Shown here: positions 40,451 through 49,932 of the stretch, piece by piece
Position numbering within the stretch: the first letter of the stretch is position 1
Layout: the number at the start of each line of letters is the position of its first letter
From: Sedimentitalea sp042687825
GTDB lineage: Bacteria > Pseudomonadota > Alphaproteobacteria > Rhodobacterales > Rhodobacteraceae
Direction: 5' to 3'
Assembly (NCBI RefSeq): GCF_042687825.1
Contig: NZ_JBHUQE010000001.1
Location: 186,001 to 250,000, forward strand
DNA: 64,000 bases
The notes under the pieces: model-generated
The model's input: the letters and a program-made list of their open reading frames with translations, nothing else
What the model was told of the DNA's origin: nothing
The model's database searches: none
Translations under genes and position numbers: made by a program

Positions 40451-42358
40451 ATGAGCAAAGTAATCGGAATCGACCTGGGAACCACCAACAGCTGTGTGGC
40501 CATCATGGACGGCAGCCAGCCCCGCGTGATCGAAAACGCCGAGGGCGCCCGCACCACCCCGTCGATTGTCGCCTTTACGGATGACGAGCGGCTGGTCGGC
40601 CAGCCCGCGAAACGTCAGGCCGTCACCAACCCGGACAACACCATTTTTGGCGTCAAACGTCTGATCGGCCGCCGGTTCGACGACAAGGATCTGGCCAAGG
40701 ACAAGAAGAACCTGCCCTTTGCCGTGATCGACGGCGGCAATGGCGACGCCTGGGTCGAAGCCAAGAGCGAGAAATATTCGCCTAGCCAGATTTCCGCCTT
40801 CATCTTGGGAAAAATGAAGGAAACCGCCGAGAGCTATCTGGGCGAAGAGGTCAAGCAGGCGGTCATCACCGTTCCGGCCTATTTCAACGACGCTCAGCGT
40901 CAGGCCACCAAGGATGCCGGCAAGATCGCCGGTCTCGAAGTGCTGCGCATCATCAACGAGCCGACCGCGGCTGCGCTGGCCTATGGTCTGGACAAGGAAA
41001 ACACCCACACGATCGCGGTCTATGACCTGGGCGGCGGTACGTTTGACGTGACCATTCTGGAAATCGACGACGGCCTGTTCGAGGTGAAATCGACCAATGG
41101 CGACACTTTCCTGGGCGGCGAAGACTTCGACATGCGCATCGTCAACTATCTGGCGGGCGAGTTCAAAAAGGAAAACGGCGTCGATCTGACCAAGGACAAG
41201 ATGGCGCTGCAGCGGCTCAAGGAAGCCGCCGAAAAGGCCAAGATCGAACTGTCCAGCAGCTCGCAGACCGAAATCAACCAGCCATTCATCTCGATGGACC
41301 CCAAGGGCGGTCAGCCGCTGCACATGGTGATGAAGCTGACCCGCGCCAAGCTGGAACAGCTGGTCGGCGACCTGATCAAGGCGTCGCTGAAACCATGCCA
41401 GGCCGCGCTGAAAGATGCCGGCATGTCGGCCGGTGACGTCGACGAGATCGTGCTGGTCGGCGGCATGACCCGCATGCCCAAGGTCGTCGAGGAAGTCACC
41501 AAGTTCTTTGGCAAGGAACCGCACAAGGGTGTCAACCCGGACGAGGTCGTTGCCATGGGTGCCGCCATTCAGGCCGGCGTTCTGCAGGGTGACGTGAAAG
41601 ACGTGGTCCTGCTGGACGTAACCCCGCTGAGCCTGGGCATCGAGACCCTGGGCGGCGTCTTTACCCGACTGATCGACCGCAACACGACGATCCCGACGAA
41701 AAAATCGCAGATCTTCTCGACCGCCGAGGACAACCAGAACGCCGTGACCATCCGGGTATTCCAGGGCGAACGCGAAATGGCCGCCGACAACAAGATCCTC
41801 GGCCAGTTCAACCTGGAAAACATCCCGCCGGCCCCGCGCGGCATGCCGCAGATCGAGGTGACCTTCGACATTGATGCCAACGGCATCGTGTCGGTCGGCG
41901 CCATGGACAAGGGCACCGGCAAGGAACAAAAGATCACCATTCAGGCCTCGGGCGGTCTGTCGGATGACGATATCGAAAAAATGGTCAAGGACGCCGAAGA
42001 GAACGCCGAGGCGGACAAGGAACGCCGCGAGCTGATCGAGGCCAAGAACCAGGCGGAAAGCCTGATCCACTCGACCGAAAAATCGATGGAAGAACATTCC
42101 GACAAGGTCGATCCGACCACGATCGAAGCCATCGAACTGGCCATCGCCGCACTCAAGGACGAACTGGAAACCGAAAATGCCGACAAGATCAAGTCGGGCA
42201 TCCAGAACGTCACCGAAGCAGCCATGAAACTGGGCGAAGCGATCTACAAGTCCAGCCAGGAAGCCGAGGAAGAGCCAGCGGCTGCGGATGCCGGGCCGGC
42301 CGAGGACGACATCGTCGACGCCGAGTTCGAAGATCTGGACGACGACAAACGCGCCTGA
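40451..42358 (+). CDS. dnaK: Chaperone DnaK (Hsp70)
   Basis: A 635-residue Hsp70. ATPase motifs: IGIDLGTTNSCVAIMDG at the start, IINEPTAAALAYGLDKENTH, VYDLGGGTFDVTILEI, and VLVGGMTRMPKV. The linker VVLLDVTPLSLGIETLGG and the substrate domain follow. The tail ends AEFEDLDDDKRA, close to the conserved acidic EEV-like end of bacterial DnaK. AGAAGGGA precedes the start. It folds proteins with DnaJ and GrpE; dnaJ follows 76 bp later, grpE is not in the window. Confidence 0.99.
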   Translation: MSKVIGIDLGTTNSCVAIMDGSQPRVIENAEGARTTPSIVAFTDDERLVGQPAKRQAVTNPDNTIFGVKRLIGRRFDDKDLAKDKKNLPFAVIDGGNGDAWVEAKSEKYSPSQISAFILGKMKETAESYLGEEVKQAVITVPAYFNDAQRQATKDAGKIAGLEVLRIINEPTAAALAYGLDKENTHTIAVYDLGGGTFDVTILEIDDGLFEVKSTNGDTFLGGEDFDMRIVNYLAGEFKKENGVDLTKDKMALQRLKEAAEKAKIELSSSSQTEINQPFISMDPKGGQPLHMVMKLTRAKLEQLVGDLIKASLKPCQAALKDAGMSAGDVDEIVLVGGMTRMPKVVEEVTKFFGKEPHKGVNPDEVVAMGAAIQAGVLQGDVKDVVLLDVTPLSLGIETLGGVFTRLIDRNTTIPTKKSQIFSTAEDNQNAVTIRVFQGEREMAADNKILGQFNLENIPPAPRGMPQIEVTFDIDANGIVSVGAMDKGTGKEQKITIQASGGLSDDDIEKMVKDAEENAEADKERRELIEAKNQAESLIHSTEKSMEEHSDKVDPTTIEAIELAIAALKDELETENADKIKSGIQNVTEAAMKLGEAIYKSSQEAEEEPAAADAGPAEDDIVDAEFEDLDDDKRA

Positions 42359-42379
42359 TGCGCAAGTCTCAGCCTGACT

Positions 42380-42406
42380 TGGCCGGCCTTTGACAAGGGC
42401 CGGCCA
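42380..42406 (+). terminator. Intercistronic dnaK-dnaJ hairpin
   Basis: TGGCCGGCC (42380-42388) pairs perfectly with GGCCGGCCA (42398-42406) around a 9-base loop. No T-run follows, so it should not stop all transcription. It is likely to hold the dnaK 3' end stable or reduce transcription into dnaJ, giving more DnaK than DnaJ. Confidence 0.5.
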
Positions 42407-42434
42407 TCCGGCGTTCGGACAGGAGGACCAAAGA

Positions 42435-43574
42435 ATGTCGAAACGCGACTTCTATGACGTGCTTGGCGTGACTAAAGGCGCTTCTGCGGACGAAATCAAA
42501 AAGGCCTATCGACGTAAGGCCAAGGAGCTGCATCCGGACCGGAATGGCGACAATCCGAATGCGGAAAGCCAGTTCAAGGAAGCAAACGAAGCCTACGAAA
42601 TCCTCAAGGACGCTGAAAAGAAAGCGGCCTATGACCGGTTCGGTCACGCCGCGTTCGAAGGCGGCATGGGCGGCGGCGGGCGCGGGGCGCAGTTTGGCGG
42701 GGGCGATTTCTCGTCTGCCTTTTCCGACGTGTTCGACGACCTGTTCGGTGATTTCATGGGCGGTCAGCGCGGCGGCGGACGCCGGGCGGCGCGGGGCTCT
42801 GACCTGCGCTATAACCTGCGCGTCAGCATGGAAGAGGCCTATTCGGGGCTGCAAAAGACCATCAACGTGCCCACTGCCGTGGCCTGTTCGGGCTGCGAAG
42901 GCACCGGGTCAGAGGGCGGTGCCGAACCCAGCACCTGTCCAACCTGTTCCGGCATGGGCAAGGTGCGGGCGCAACAGGGCTTTTTCACCGTCGAACGCAC
43001 CTGTCCGACCTGTTCGGGTCTGGGGCAAATCATCAAGAACCCCTGCAATTCCTGCGGTGGTCAGGGCCGTGTCGAAAAGGACCGGGCGCTGAACGTCAAC
43101 ATTCCCGCAGGCGTCGAGACCGGCACCCGTATTCGCCTGGCCGGCGAGGGCGAAGCCGGCATGCGCGGTGGGCCGCCGGGCGATCTCTATATTTTTGTCG
43201 AGGTTCAGGCGCACGAACTGTTCGAGCGTGACGGCACCAACCTCTATTGCCGCGTACCGGTCAGCATGGCCAAGGCCGCCCTGGGCGGTGCGATCGAGGT
43301 GCCCACCATCGACGGCGGCCGCGGGCGCGTGCAGATTCCGGCCGGCAGCCAGTCGGGCCGTCAGATGCGGCTGCGCAGCAAGGGCATGCCGGCCCTGCGC
43401 GGTGGCGGTATCGGCGACATGTTCATCGAACTGGCGGTGGAAACACCGGTCAATCTGACCAGTCGGCAAAAGGAACTGCTGCGCGAATTCGACGAGTTGA
43501 GCGAAGATAACAACCCGGAAACGAACACGTTTTTCTCTTCGGTCAAGTCTTTTTGGGACAGTATGAAAAGCTGA
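42435..43574 (+). CDS. dnaJ: Co-chaperone DnaJ (Hsp40)
   Basis: A 379-residue class I DnaJ. ATG 42435 has GGAGG 10 bp upstream. The J domain (residues 1-75) has the HPD motif in KELHPDRNGDNP. A Gly-rich linker (GGMGGGGRGAQFGGG) follows. The zinc domain has four CxxCxGxG repeats: CSGCEGTG, CPTCSGMG, CPTCSGLG and CNSCGGQG. The C-terminal substrate domain is complete. It stimulates the DnaK ATPase. Confidence 0.98.
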   Translation: MSKRDFYDVLGVTKGASADEIKKAYRRKAKELHPDRNGDNPNAESQFKEANEAYEILKDAEKKAAYDRFGHAAFEGGMGGGGRGAQFGGGDFSSAFSDVFDDLFGDFMGGQRGGGRRAARGSDLRYNLRVSMEEAYSGLQKTINVPTAVACSGCEGTGSEGGAEPSTCPTCSGMGKVRAQQGFFTVERTCPTCSGLGQIIKNPCNSCGGQGRVEKDRALNVNIPAGVETGTRIRLAGEGEAGMRGGPPGDLYIFVEVQAHELFERDGTNLYCRVPVSMAKAALGGAIEVPTIDGGRGRVQIPAGSQSGRQMRLRSKGMPALRGGGIGDMFIELAVETPVNLTSRQKELLREFDELSEDNNPETNTFFSSVKSFWDSMKS

Positions 43575-43591
43575 GCTGACGGCAAGGGGCG

Positions 43592-43607
43592 GGCCGGTCC
43601 ACCGGCC
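43592..43607 (+). terminator. Compact GC hairpin after dnaJ
   Basis: GGCCGG-TCCA-CCGGCC lies 17 bp after the dnaJ stop. The stem is strong, but there is no T-run, so it could be a Rho-assisted end or an mRNA-protecting structure. Confidence 0.35.
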
Positions 43608-43684
43608 GGCGCCGCCTGACCCGCTGCCCGTTCGGCAGGGGCGCATTAACCGGATGTTCACCCTGACGCCGCACGCTTTGCGCC

Positions 43685-44446
43685 ATGACAAATGGGCCTT
43701 CCTTTCACGAAGCGCCACAATCGCTGTTTGACAGCGACGAGGCGCCCATCGTGCCGCTGCCGCAGGGCAAGCTGCCGTCCTATATCGCCGACCACCGGCA
43801 ACGTCTGCGGGACCGGTTCATGCAGGGCGGCGCTGCGGCAATGCCGGATTACGAACTGCTGGAACTGCTGCTGTTCCGCGCCATCCCGCGCCGCGACGTG
43901 AAACCGCTGGCGCGCGCGTTGCTGGACCAGTTCGGCGATTTCAACCGGGTGCTCACCGCCCCTGTCGAGCGGCTGCGCGAGATCAAGGGCGTGGGCGAGG
44001 CCGTGATCAACGATCTCAAGGTCGTCGAAGCGGCGGCACATCGCATGGCCCGCGCCAAAGTTCTGAAAAGACACGTGATTTCTAGCTGGGACGCGATACT
44101 CGACTATTGCCACACGACGATGGCACATCGCGAGACCGAGCAATTCCGGGTGCTGTATCTGGACCGCAAAAACACCCTGATCGGCGACGAGGAACAGGCC
44201 AAGGGAACGATCGATCACGTCCCCGTCTATCCGCGCGAAGTGGCGAAACGGGCGCTGGAACTGAACGCCGGCGCACTGATCCTGGTGCACAACCACCCCT
44301 CGGGCGATCCGACGCCGTCGCCGGCGGATATCGACATGACCAACCAGATCCAGGCCGCCTGCACTGCTCTGGGGCTCGTGCTGCATGATCATCTGATCAT
44401 CGGCAAATCCCGCGAGCTGAGTTTTCGCGCGCAAGGATATCTCTAG
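43685..44446 (+). CDS. radC: RadC/JAB-domain protein
   Basis: A 253-residue protein of the RadC family. The N-terminal helix-hairpin-helix part is LRDRFMQGGAAAMPDYELLE, then LREIKGVGEAVINDLKVVEA. The C-terminal JAMM/MPN domain carries the metal site LVHNHPSGDPTPSPADIDMT, with the glutamate before it in TEQFRVLYLDRKN. RadC is named for a DNA-repair phenotype that was later withdrawn; its true role is unknown. Its TAG stop overlaps the TAG of the next, convergent gene (CTAG). Confidence 0.95.
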   Translation: MTNGPSFHEAPQSLFDSDEAPIVPLPQGKLPSYIADHRQRLRDRFMQGGAAAMPDYELLELLLFRAIPRRDVKPLARALLDQFGDFNRVLTAPVERLREIKGVGEAVINDLKVVEAAAHRMARAKVLKRHVISSWDAILDYCHTTMAHRETEQFRVLYLDRKNTLIGDEEQAKGTIDHVPVYPREVAKRALELNAGALILVHNHPSGDPTPSPADIDMTNQIQAACTALGLVLHDHLIIGKSRELSFRAQGYL

Positions 44447-45996
44447 CGCATCCAGACTTCGACCCGGCGATTGACCTGCCGCCCCCAGGCACTGTCGTCA
44501 CAGGCCATCGGCAGTGCCTCGCCAAAGGCCGCCACCTCGACCCGCAACTGCCGGGGATCGGCGATTTCGGCCTCGGCCAGAACCGCGTCGCGCACCGCCC
44601 GGGCCCGCGATTCGGCGATCCGCCGGTTGCCTTGCGCCGGGCCGTCGCCATCGCTGAACCCGACAAAGACCAAGCGCCTGGCGTCATAGGCCCCGGATTC
44701 CAGCGCCCGGGCCAGCTGGATAACGTTGGCGCGCGACTGCGCATCCGGGCGCGACGACCCGGCCTCGAACCGAAAGGACGTGGTCAGCCGCGTCATCGGC
44801 GCGAGCAGTGCCACCATGCGCTGCAGTTCCGCCAGCGGGACCTCGGTCCCGGCCAGACGAATCGCGTTGGCCAGGCGGTTGCCCTGCATGTTGACCGAAA
44901 TCTGCTCGGGCGAGCGGTCGACCAACCCGGACCGGCGAATGACGATCTGCGCCGCCGGGTTGCGGGTATAGGCCAGAAACGCGCGCGCCAGTTTCGGCAG
45001 ACGCCGCGCCGGCAGGTACAGGAACATCGGCGACGTCAGCGGATAGTCCTCGGTCTTGATGCTCTGCCGGCTGGCACTCAGAGCCGAGCCGCAGGGACCG
45101 CTGAGGGTCAGCGCCCGGGTGATGCCGGGCTCGGAATAGCTGGTCACGCCCAACCCGAAAGGATCGCGGCTGACCGCTCGAACCAGCCCGCTGTTGCGGG
45201 CATGCCGGACCGCAGCGGGCGCGAAGGTCAGCCCCAGCGGGCGCAGCAACCGGTCTTCGGCCGCCTGTGCCAGACCCGAACCACTGGCCGGCAGATGCAG
45301 GGTGATCGGCGCATCCGGCCCCCCCAATTCGCGCCAGTTGCCGATCTGCCCGGACAGCACGCGCGCCAGTTGCGGCGTTGATATGCGGTGTACCGGGTTT
45401 TCCGCCGCCACCACGGGCACCAGCGCATCCAGCGCCAAAACGCGTCCCCGTTCGGTCATGTCGCCCATCCCGGCGGCCCGGGCCCGGCGGCGTTCCCGGG
45501 GCCGGATTTCGCGCAGAGCCATGACGATGTCGGCCTCGTTGGCCAGCAGATCGGCAAAGCCTTCGTCCGTGTTGCTGGCGCGGAATTTGAACCGGGCCAG
45601 CTGACGCCCGCTATCGCCCTGAAACAGGTCATAGACGAAATGCGACGCATCCAGTGTCTGCCGCCGGGCCTGCAGCCCGTTGCGCAGGGCAAACCCCTCG
45701 ATCAGGGCCGGCAGCAAGACTTCGGCCATGGTCGACGCCCCGGAAAACGCGACATGGGCGACGAAATCCGACAGGTTCGGGCAACCCGGCCCGTCGCACA
45801 GCACGCCCGACCCATCGACGGTCAACTCGCCGAACCGGGTGTCAACGCGATAGAATTCGCCGTCAAATCCCAGAAGATCGCCGGTAATTTCGACACTGCC
45901 ATCAGGCGAGGACAGGGTGACATCCTGCGCCCGCGCCGTCGTTCCGATCGAATAAAGAGAAAGTGCGGCGATGATCGCTGCACGCAGCCCCGTCAT
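44443..45996 (-). CDS. Periplasmic substrate-binding domain fused to OmpA-like domain
   Basis: A 517-residue exported protein (signal GLRAAIIAALSLYSIGTTAR). Residues about 25-75 form a small beta domain (VEITGDLLGFDGEFYRVDTR) with a C-x4-C pair (CDGPGC). Residues about 80-350 look like a PstS-type phosphate-binding fold (TMAEVLLPALIEGFALRNGL; ALDALVPVVAAENPVHRIST; WRELGGPDAPITLHLPASGS). The C-terminal 110 residues are OmpA-like (FEAGSSRPDAQSRANVIQLA; GFSDGDGPAQGNRRIAESRA), with the Asp and Arg that hold peptidoglycan. It may sense or capture anions at the cell wall. No pst genes are adjacent. Confidence 0.8.
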   Translation of the reverse strand: MTGLRAAIIAALSLYSIGTTARAQDVTLSSPDGSVEITGDLLGFDGEFYRVDTRFGELTVDGSGVLCDGPGCPNLSDFVAHVAFSGASTMAEVLLPALIEGFALRNGLQARRQTLDASHFVYDLFQGDSGRQLARFKFRASNTDEGFADLLANEADIVMALREIRPRERRRARAAGMGDMTERGRVLALDALVPVVAAENPVHRISTPQLARVLSGQIGNWRELGGPDAPITLHLPASGSGLAQAAEDRLLRPLGLTFAPAAVRHARNSGLVRAVSRDPFGLGVTSYSEPGITRALTLSGPCGSALSASRQSIKTEDYPLTSPMFLYLPARRLPKLARAFLAYTRNPAAQIVIRRSGLVDRSPEQISVNMQGNRLANAIRLAGTEVPLAELQRMVALLAPMTRLTTSFRFEAGSSRPDAQSRANVIQLARALESGAYDARRLVFVGFSDGDGPAQGNRRIAESRARAVRDAVLAEAEIADPRQLRVEVAAFGEALPMACDDSAWGRQVNRRVEVWMR

Positions 45997-46018
45997 GACA
46001 TGCTCTGATCCGAGTGAT

Positions 46019-46942
46019 CTATCTGCGCGCGATCATCAGGTCATCAAACAGATTTTTCAACACCATAAAGCCGCCGACCGTCGTACAATCGGGCATGCGG
46101 ACATCCACAAAGCGGCTGCGCGGGCGCATCTTTCCCCGCTGAATCAGCGATTGCAGCGCGATGTCCCGACCACAGGTCTCGGATGTTACGCGCGACTCGA
46201 CGGTCAGACGGGTCGAACCGCTCTCCGTCAAGCCACCCGTCGGGACAGAATAGATCTCGGCCCGCCGGGGAGCCAGGACCCGGGCCTTTCCCAGGCGCAG
46301 CACATCGCCTGAGGTTGTCGGCCCCGTCTCTGCGCCCTCCAGGTGCGCAGATCCGGACCACACATGCGTTTGCGTCCCGCCATGGGTGTTGAACGCACGT
46401 GCATGGACCTGAAAATCGGCCGCCCCGGTCCATTGCAGAACCAGCCTGTCGTAACCGGCCACCTCCGGAACATGGGCGACGGCCACGGCGCCCTGCCCAC
46501 TGGCAAATTCGACAATGAATACGGCCCGTTCGGCCAAGGCTGGCACGGCGACCTGCAACCTGCCATCGGCATCGGTCGTCTCGGTAAACATCATACCGTT
46601 GTGATGCACCGTCAGCGCGGATTTTCCGTGACAGGGCGCGGTAACACGCAGGGCGACCCGGGCTGCGGCAATGGGCACGGCCTTGGCCGTAACATCGCAG
46701 TTCGACGCGTCAGCCGGGACCGGGCCGGTCGGGTGAACCTCGTTCAGAGAGGCGCCCGCCGTCGCATGCATCCCGAGCGGCGCTGTGTCAGAAGAGGTTG
46801 GCGGGCTGGCCGAAACGGATGAAACACCGGCGACCGTAGCCGCATCTGCGGCAGGCAAGCCCAGCGATTTCAGGGCGGGCCCGATTGCCAGAGCAAAAGC
46901 GACGGCGCCAACCATCACAGCCGGTTTTCGCAATACGGACAT
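46019..46942 (-). CDS. Exported protein of unknown function
   Basis: A 307-residue protein with an N-terminal hydrophobic signal/anchor (PAVMVGAVAFALAIGPAL). It has a Ser/Thr/Ala-rich linker (residues 35-80), then a domain with two Cys near DASNCDVTAKAVP and TAPCHGKSALTVHHNG, and a third segment with CGRDIALQ and MPDCTTVGGF. Even cysteine spacing suggests disulfides in the periplasm. I recognise no family; similar genes near secA in this group are sometimes labelled translocase without support. Co-directional with the next gene on the minus strand, it begins 108 bp after secA ends. Confidence 0.7.
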   Translation of the reverse strand: MSVLRKPAVMVGAVAFALAIGPALKSLGLPAADAATVAGVSSVSASPPTSSDTAPLGMHATAGASLNEVHPTGPVPADASNCDVTAKAVPIAAARVALRVTAPCHGKSALTVHHNGMMFTETTDADGRLQVAVPALAERAVFIVEFASGQGAVAVAHVPEVAGYDRLVLQWTGAADFQVHARAFNTHGGTQTHVWSGSAHLEGAETGPTTSGDVLRLGKARVLAPRRAEIYSVPTGGLTESGSTRLTVESRVTSETCGRDIALQSLIQRGKMRPRSRFVDVRMPDCTTVGGFMVLKNLFDDLMIARR

Positions 46943-47050
46943 CCCGCACCTTCCGTTTCAATCTTGATCACGGAAGGTTTTGCAGAAAAGAACGGCCAAA
47001 CCGTGGCCGTCCGGTGGCGTTCTCTTGACGGGGTCCCGGCCGGACCTGGC

Positions 47051-49759
47051 TCAGAGAATGCGGCCGTGGCAGTGCTTGAATTTCTTGCCGCTGCCGCAGG
47101 GACATTTTTCGTTCCGGCCCGGATTGCCCCAGGTCGTCGGGTCCTCCTCGACAAAGCCGCTCTTTGCGGCCGCCGGTTGCCGCGCGTCGGCCGCACCTGC
47201 CGGAACCGCCGCCTGGGCCTGCTTCATCTCGGCCTGTTGTGCCGCAAGCTGGGCCATCATCTGCTGCTGTTCTTCCTGAGTCAGAGGCCGCACCTGCGCC
47301 AGATTGCGGGTAACCGTCTCGCGCAGCCCGTCCAGCAGACCTTCGAACAGCTGAAAGGCTTCGGTCTTATATTCATTCAGCGGATCACGCTGCGCATAGC
47401 CACGAAAGCCGATGACCGAGCGCAAATGTTCCAGCGTCAGCAGATGTTCGCGCCATTTGGTGTCGATGGTCTGCAACAGCACCTGCTTTTCGATATCGCG
47501 CATCGTATCGCGCCCGAAATCGACAGCTTTTTTCGCCATCATCTCGTCGGTCGCCTTGACCAGGCGTTCACGGATGATCTCGTCATCCACGCCCTCTTCG
47601 GCGGCCCATTCCATCACCGGAACGTCAACGCCCAGCTTTTCGATCACCTGCGCATACAGCCCCTCGGTGTCCCACTGATCGGCATAGGATTTCGGCGGCA
47701 TATGACTGTCGATCAGGTCGTCGATCACCTGATAGCGCATGTCGGCGGTGATTTCGGACAGGTCCCCGGCGCCCATGATCTCGCGCCGCTGACTGAAGAT
47801 AACCTTGCGCTGATCGTTCATCACATCGTCGAATTTCAGCACGTTCTTGCGCATGTCGAAATTGCGCCCTTCGACCTTGGCCTGGGCGCGCTCCAGCGAT
47901 TTGTTGACCCAGGGGTGCACAATCGCCTCGCCCTCTTTCAGGCCCAGGGTCTTGAGCACCTTGTCCAGACGGTCGGACCCGAAAATCCGCATCAGGTCAT
48001 CTTCGAGACTGAGATAAAAGGCGGTGCGGCCCGGGTCGCCCTGACGGCCCGAGCGGCCGCGCAGCTGGTTGTCGATGCGGCGGCTTTCATGGCGCTCGGA
48101 CGCCATGACGTACAGGCCGCCTGCCTCCAACACCTTTTCTTTCTCCTCGGCGTGCAACGCCTCTTGTGCCGCCCGCAACTCGGCGGGATCGGCCTCGGGG
48201 TTCTCGGCCAGCGCCTCGAGCACCTTCATCTCGACATTGCCGCCCAACTGGATGTCGGTACCACGGCCGGCCATGTTGGTGGCGATGGTCACCGCGCCCA
48301 GACGGCCCGCTTCGGCGACAATCTGCGCTTCTTTCTCGTGCTGGCGCGCGTTCAGGACGTTGTGCTTGATGCCCGCCTTGGTGAGCATCTGCGCCAGCAT
48401 CTCGGACTTTTCGATCGAGGTCGTACCCACCAGAACCGGCTGGCCTTTTTCGTTGGCCTTGCGGATTTCCGCGATCATCGCCTCGTATTTCTCGCGGGCG
48501 GTGCGATAGACCTGATCGTCCTCGTCGACCCGCGCGATCGGCTTGTTCGTCGGCACCTCGACCACGCCCAGACCGTAAATTTCCTGGAATTCCTCGGCCT
48601 CGGTGGCAGCGGTACCGGTCATGCCGGACAGCTTGTCATACAGCCGGAAAAAGTTCTGAAATGTCACGCTGGCCAGGGTCACGTTTTCGGGCTGGATCTT
48701 GACCCGCTCCTTGGCCTCGATGGCCTGGTGCAGACCCTCGGACAACCGGCGTCCGGCCATCATGCGCCCGGTGAATTCGTCGATCAGAACAACCTCGCCG
48801 TCGCGGACGATGTAATCCTTGTCTCGCTGGAAAATCTTGTGTGCGCGCAGGCCCTGATTGACGTGATGCACGATTGTCGTGCTTTCCGGATCATACAAAG
48901 ACTGCTCGGCATCCAGCAGGCCGCGGGCATGCAGCTGCTGTTCCAGGAACTCGTTGCCGTCGTCAGTAAAGGTAACGCTGCGGGTTTTTTCGTCGATGGT
49001 AAAGTGATCTTCGGTCAGGCTGGGGATCACGATGTCGATTTTCTGGTACAGTTCCGAGCGGTCGTCGGCGGGTCCGGAAATGATCAGCGGTGTGCGCGCC
49101 TCGTCGATCAGGATGCTGTCGACCTCGTCCACGATGGCAAAATTGTGGTATTTCTGGCAGACCTCGGCCAGGTCGGATTTCAGGTTGTCGCGCAGATAGT
49201 CAAAACCGAACTCGTTGTTGGTGCCATAGGTGACGTCGCATTCATAGGCTTTGGGTTTTTCGGCCGGGTTCATGTTGGGATAGATCACCCCGGTGGTCAT
49301 GCCCAAGGCTGCGAAAACCTTGCCCATCCATTCGCTGTCGCGCCGGGCCAGATAGTCGTTCACCGTCACCACATGAACGCCCTTGCCGGTCAGTGCATTC
49401 AGATAGGCGGGAAAGGTCGCCACCAGCGTCTTGCCCTCACCGGTCTTCATTTCGGCGATATTGCGCTGGTGCAGAAAGATGCCGCCCATCAGCTGAACAT
49501 CAAAAGCCCGCAACCCCAGCGCCCGCTTGGCCGCCTCGCGACAATTGGCAAAGGCCTCGGGCAACAGATCGTCCAGGTCTTCGCCTTCCAGAGCGCGTTT
49601 GCGCAGCTCTTCGGTCTTTTCCTTCAGCCCGTCATCGTCCAGTTTCTCGAATTCGGGTTCCAGCGCATTGATTTTTTCGATCAGCGGGCGCGTCGCCTTG
49701 ATTTTTCGGTCGTTCGGTGTGCCGAACACCTTTTTGGCGATAGTTCCGAATCCCAGCAT
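47051..49759 (-). CDS. secA: Preprotein translocase ATPase SecA
   Basis: A 902-residue SecA. ATG 49759 gives the normal N-terminus (MLGFGTIAKKVFG); a longer open frame to 49915 is not used. Walker A is AEMKTGEGKTLVATFPAYL, the DEAD motif is AIVDEVDSILIDEARTPLI, and GTTSIEKSEMLAQ, GRGTDIQLGGNVEM, and RGRSGRQGDPGRTAFYLS are helicase motifs. The C-terminus has the zinc-binding CPCGSGKKFKHCHG. It drives protein export through SecYEG. It diverges from the parvulin gene; the 173-bp gap between them holds both promoters. Confidence 0.99.
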   Translation of the reverse strand: MLGFGTIAKKVFGTPNDRKIKATRPLIEKINALEPEFEKLDDDGLKEKTEELRKRALEGEDLDDLLPEAFANCREAAKRALGLRAFDVQLMGGIFLHQRNIAEMKTGEGKTLVATFPAYLNALTGKGVHVVTVNDYLARRDSEWMGKVFAALGMTTGVIYPNMNPAEKPKAYECDVTYGTNNEFGFDYLRDNLKSDLAEVCQKYHNFAIVDEVDSILIDEARTPLIISGPADDRSELYQKIDIVIPSLTEDHFTIDEKTRSVTFTDDGNEFLEQQLHARGLLDAEQSLYDPESTTIVHHVNQGLRAHKIFQRDKDYIVRDGEVVLIDEFTGRMMAGRRLSEGLHQAIEAKERVKIQPENVTLASVTFQNFFRLYDKLSGMTGTAATEAEEFQEIYGLGVVEVPTNKPIARVDEDDQVYRTAREKYEAMIAEIRKANEKGQPVLVGTTSIEKSEMLAQMLTKAGIKHNVLNARQHEKEAQIVAEAGRLGAVTIATNMAGRGTDIQLGGNVEMKVLEALAENPEADPAELRAAQEALHAEEKEKVLEAGGLYVMASERHESRRIDNQLRGRSGRQGDPGRTAFYLSLEDDLMRIFGSDRLDKVLKTLGLKEGEAIVHPWVNKSLERAQAKVEGRNFDMRKNVLKFDDVMNDQRKVIFSQRREIMGAGDLSEITADMRYQVIDDLIDSHMPPKSYADQWDTEGLYAQVIEKLGVDVPVMEWAAEEGVDDEIIRERLVKATDEMMAKKAVDFGRDTMRDIEKQVLLQTIDTKWREHLLTLEHLRSVIGFRGYAQRDPLNEYKTEAFQLFEGLLDGLRETVTRNLAQVRPLTQEEQQQMMAQLAAQQAEMKQAQAAVPAGAADARQPAAAKSGFVEEDPTTWGNPGRNEKCPCGSGKKFKHCHGRIL

Positions 49760-49932
49760 GCTCACTCCAGCCGATCTGACTTTTACTGTTTTGTGCAGGC
49801 TTGCCCGCCCTGCCCTCAAGCCATAGATACGGGTGAGAATGACGGTGCTGCATAGGCCACAAGGCGATGTAAGGGCCGGGTGAAACAGTGTCAACGTCGC
49901 GCCCGGTCGCGGCACTCGAATAGGAAGATTCC

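Noticed and set aside
40445..42097. A 550-codon minus-strand frame opposite dnaK
   Set aside because: Long antisense frames opposite dnaK are a known artefact of its codon use in GC-rich genomes.
46964..49855. A very long open frame (over 900 codons) on the plus strand opposite secA
   Set aside because: It mirrors secA codon structure in GC-rich DNA, lacks a ribosome site and any family motif, while the minus-strand SecA is complete.
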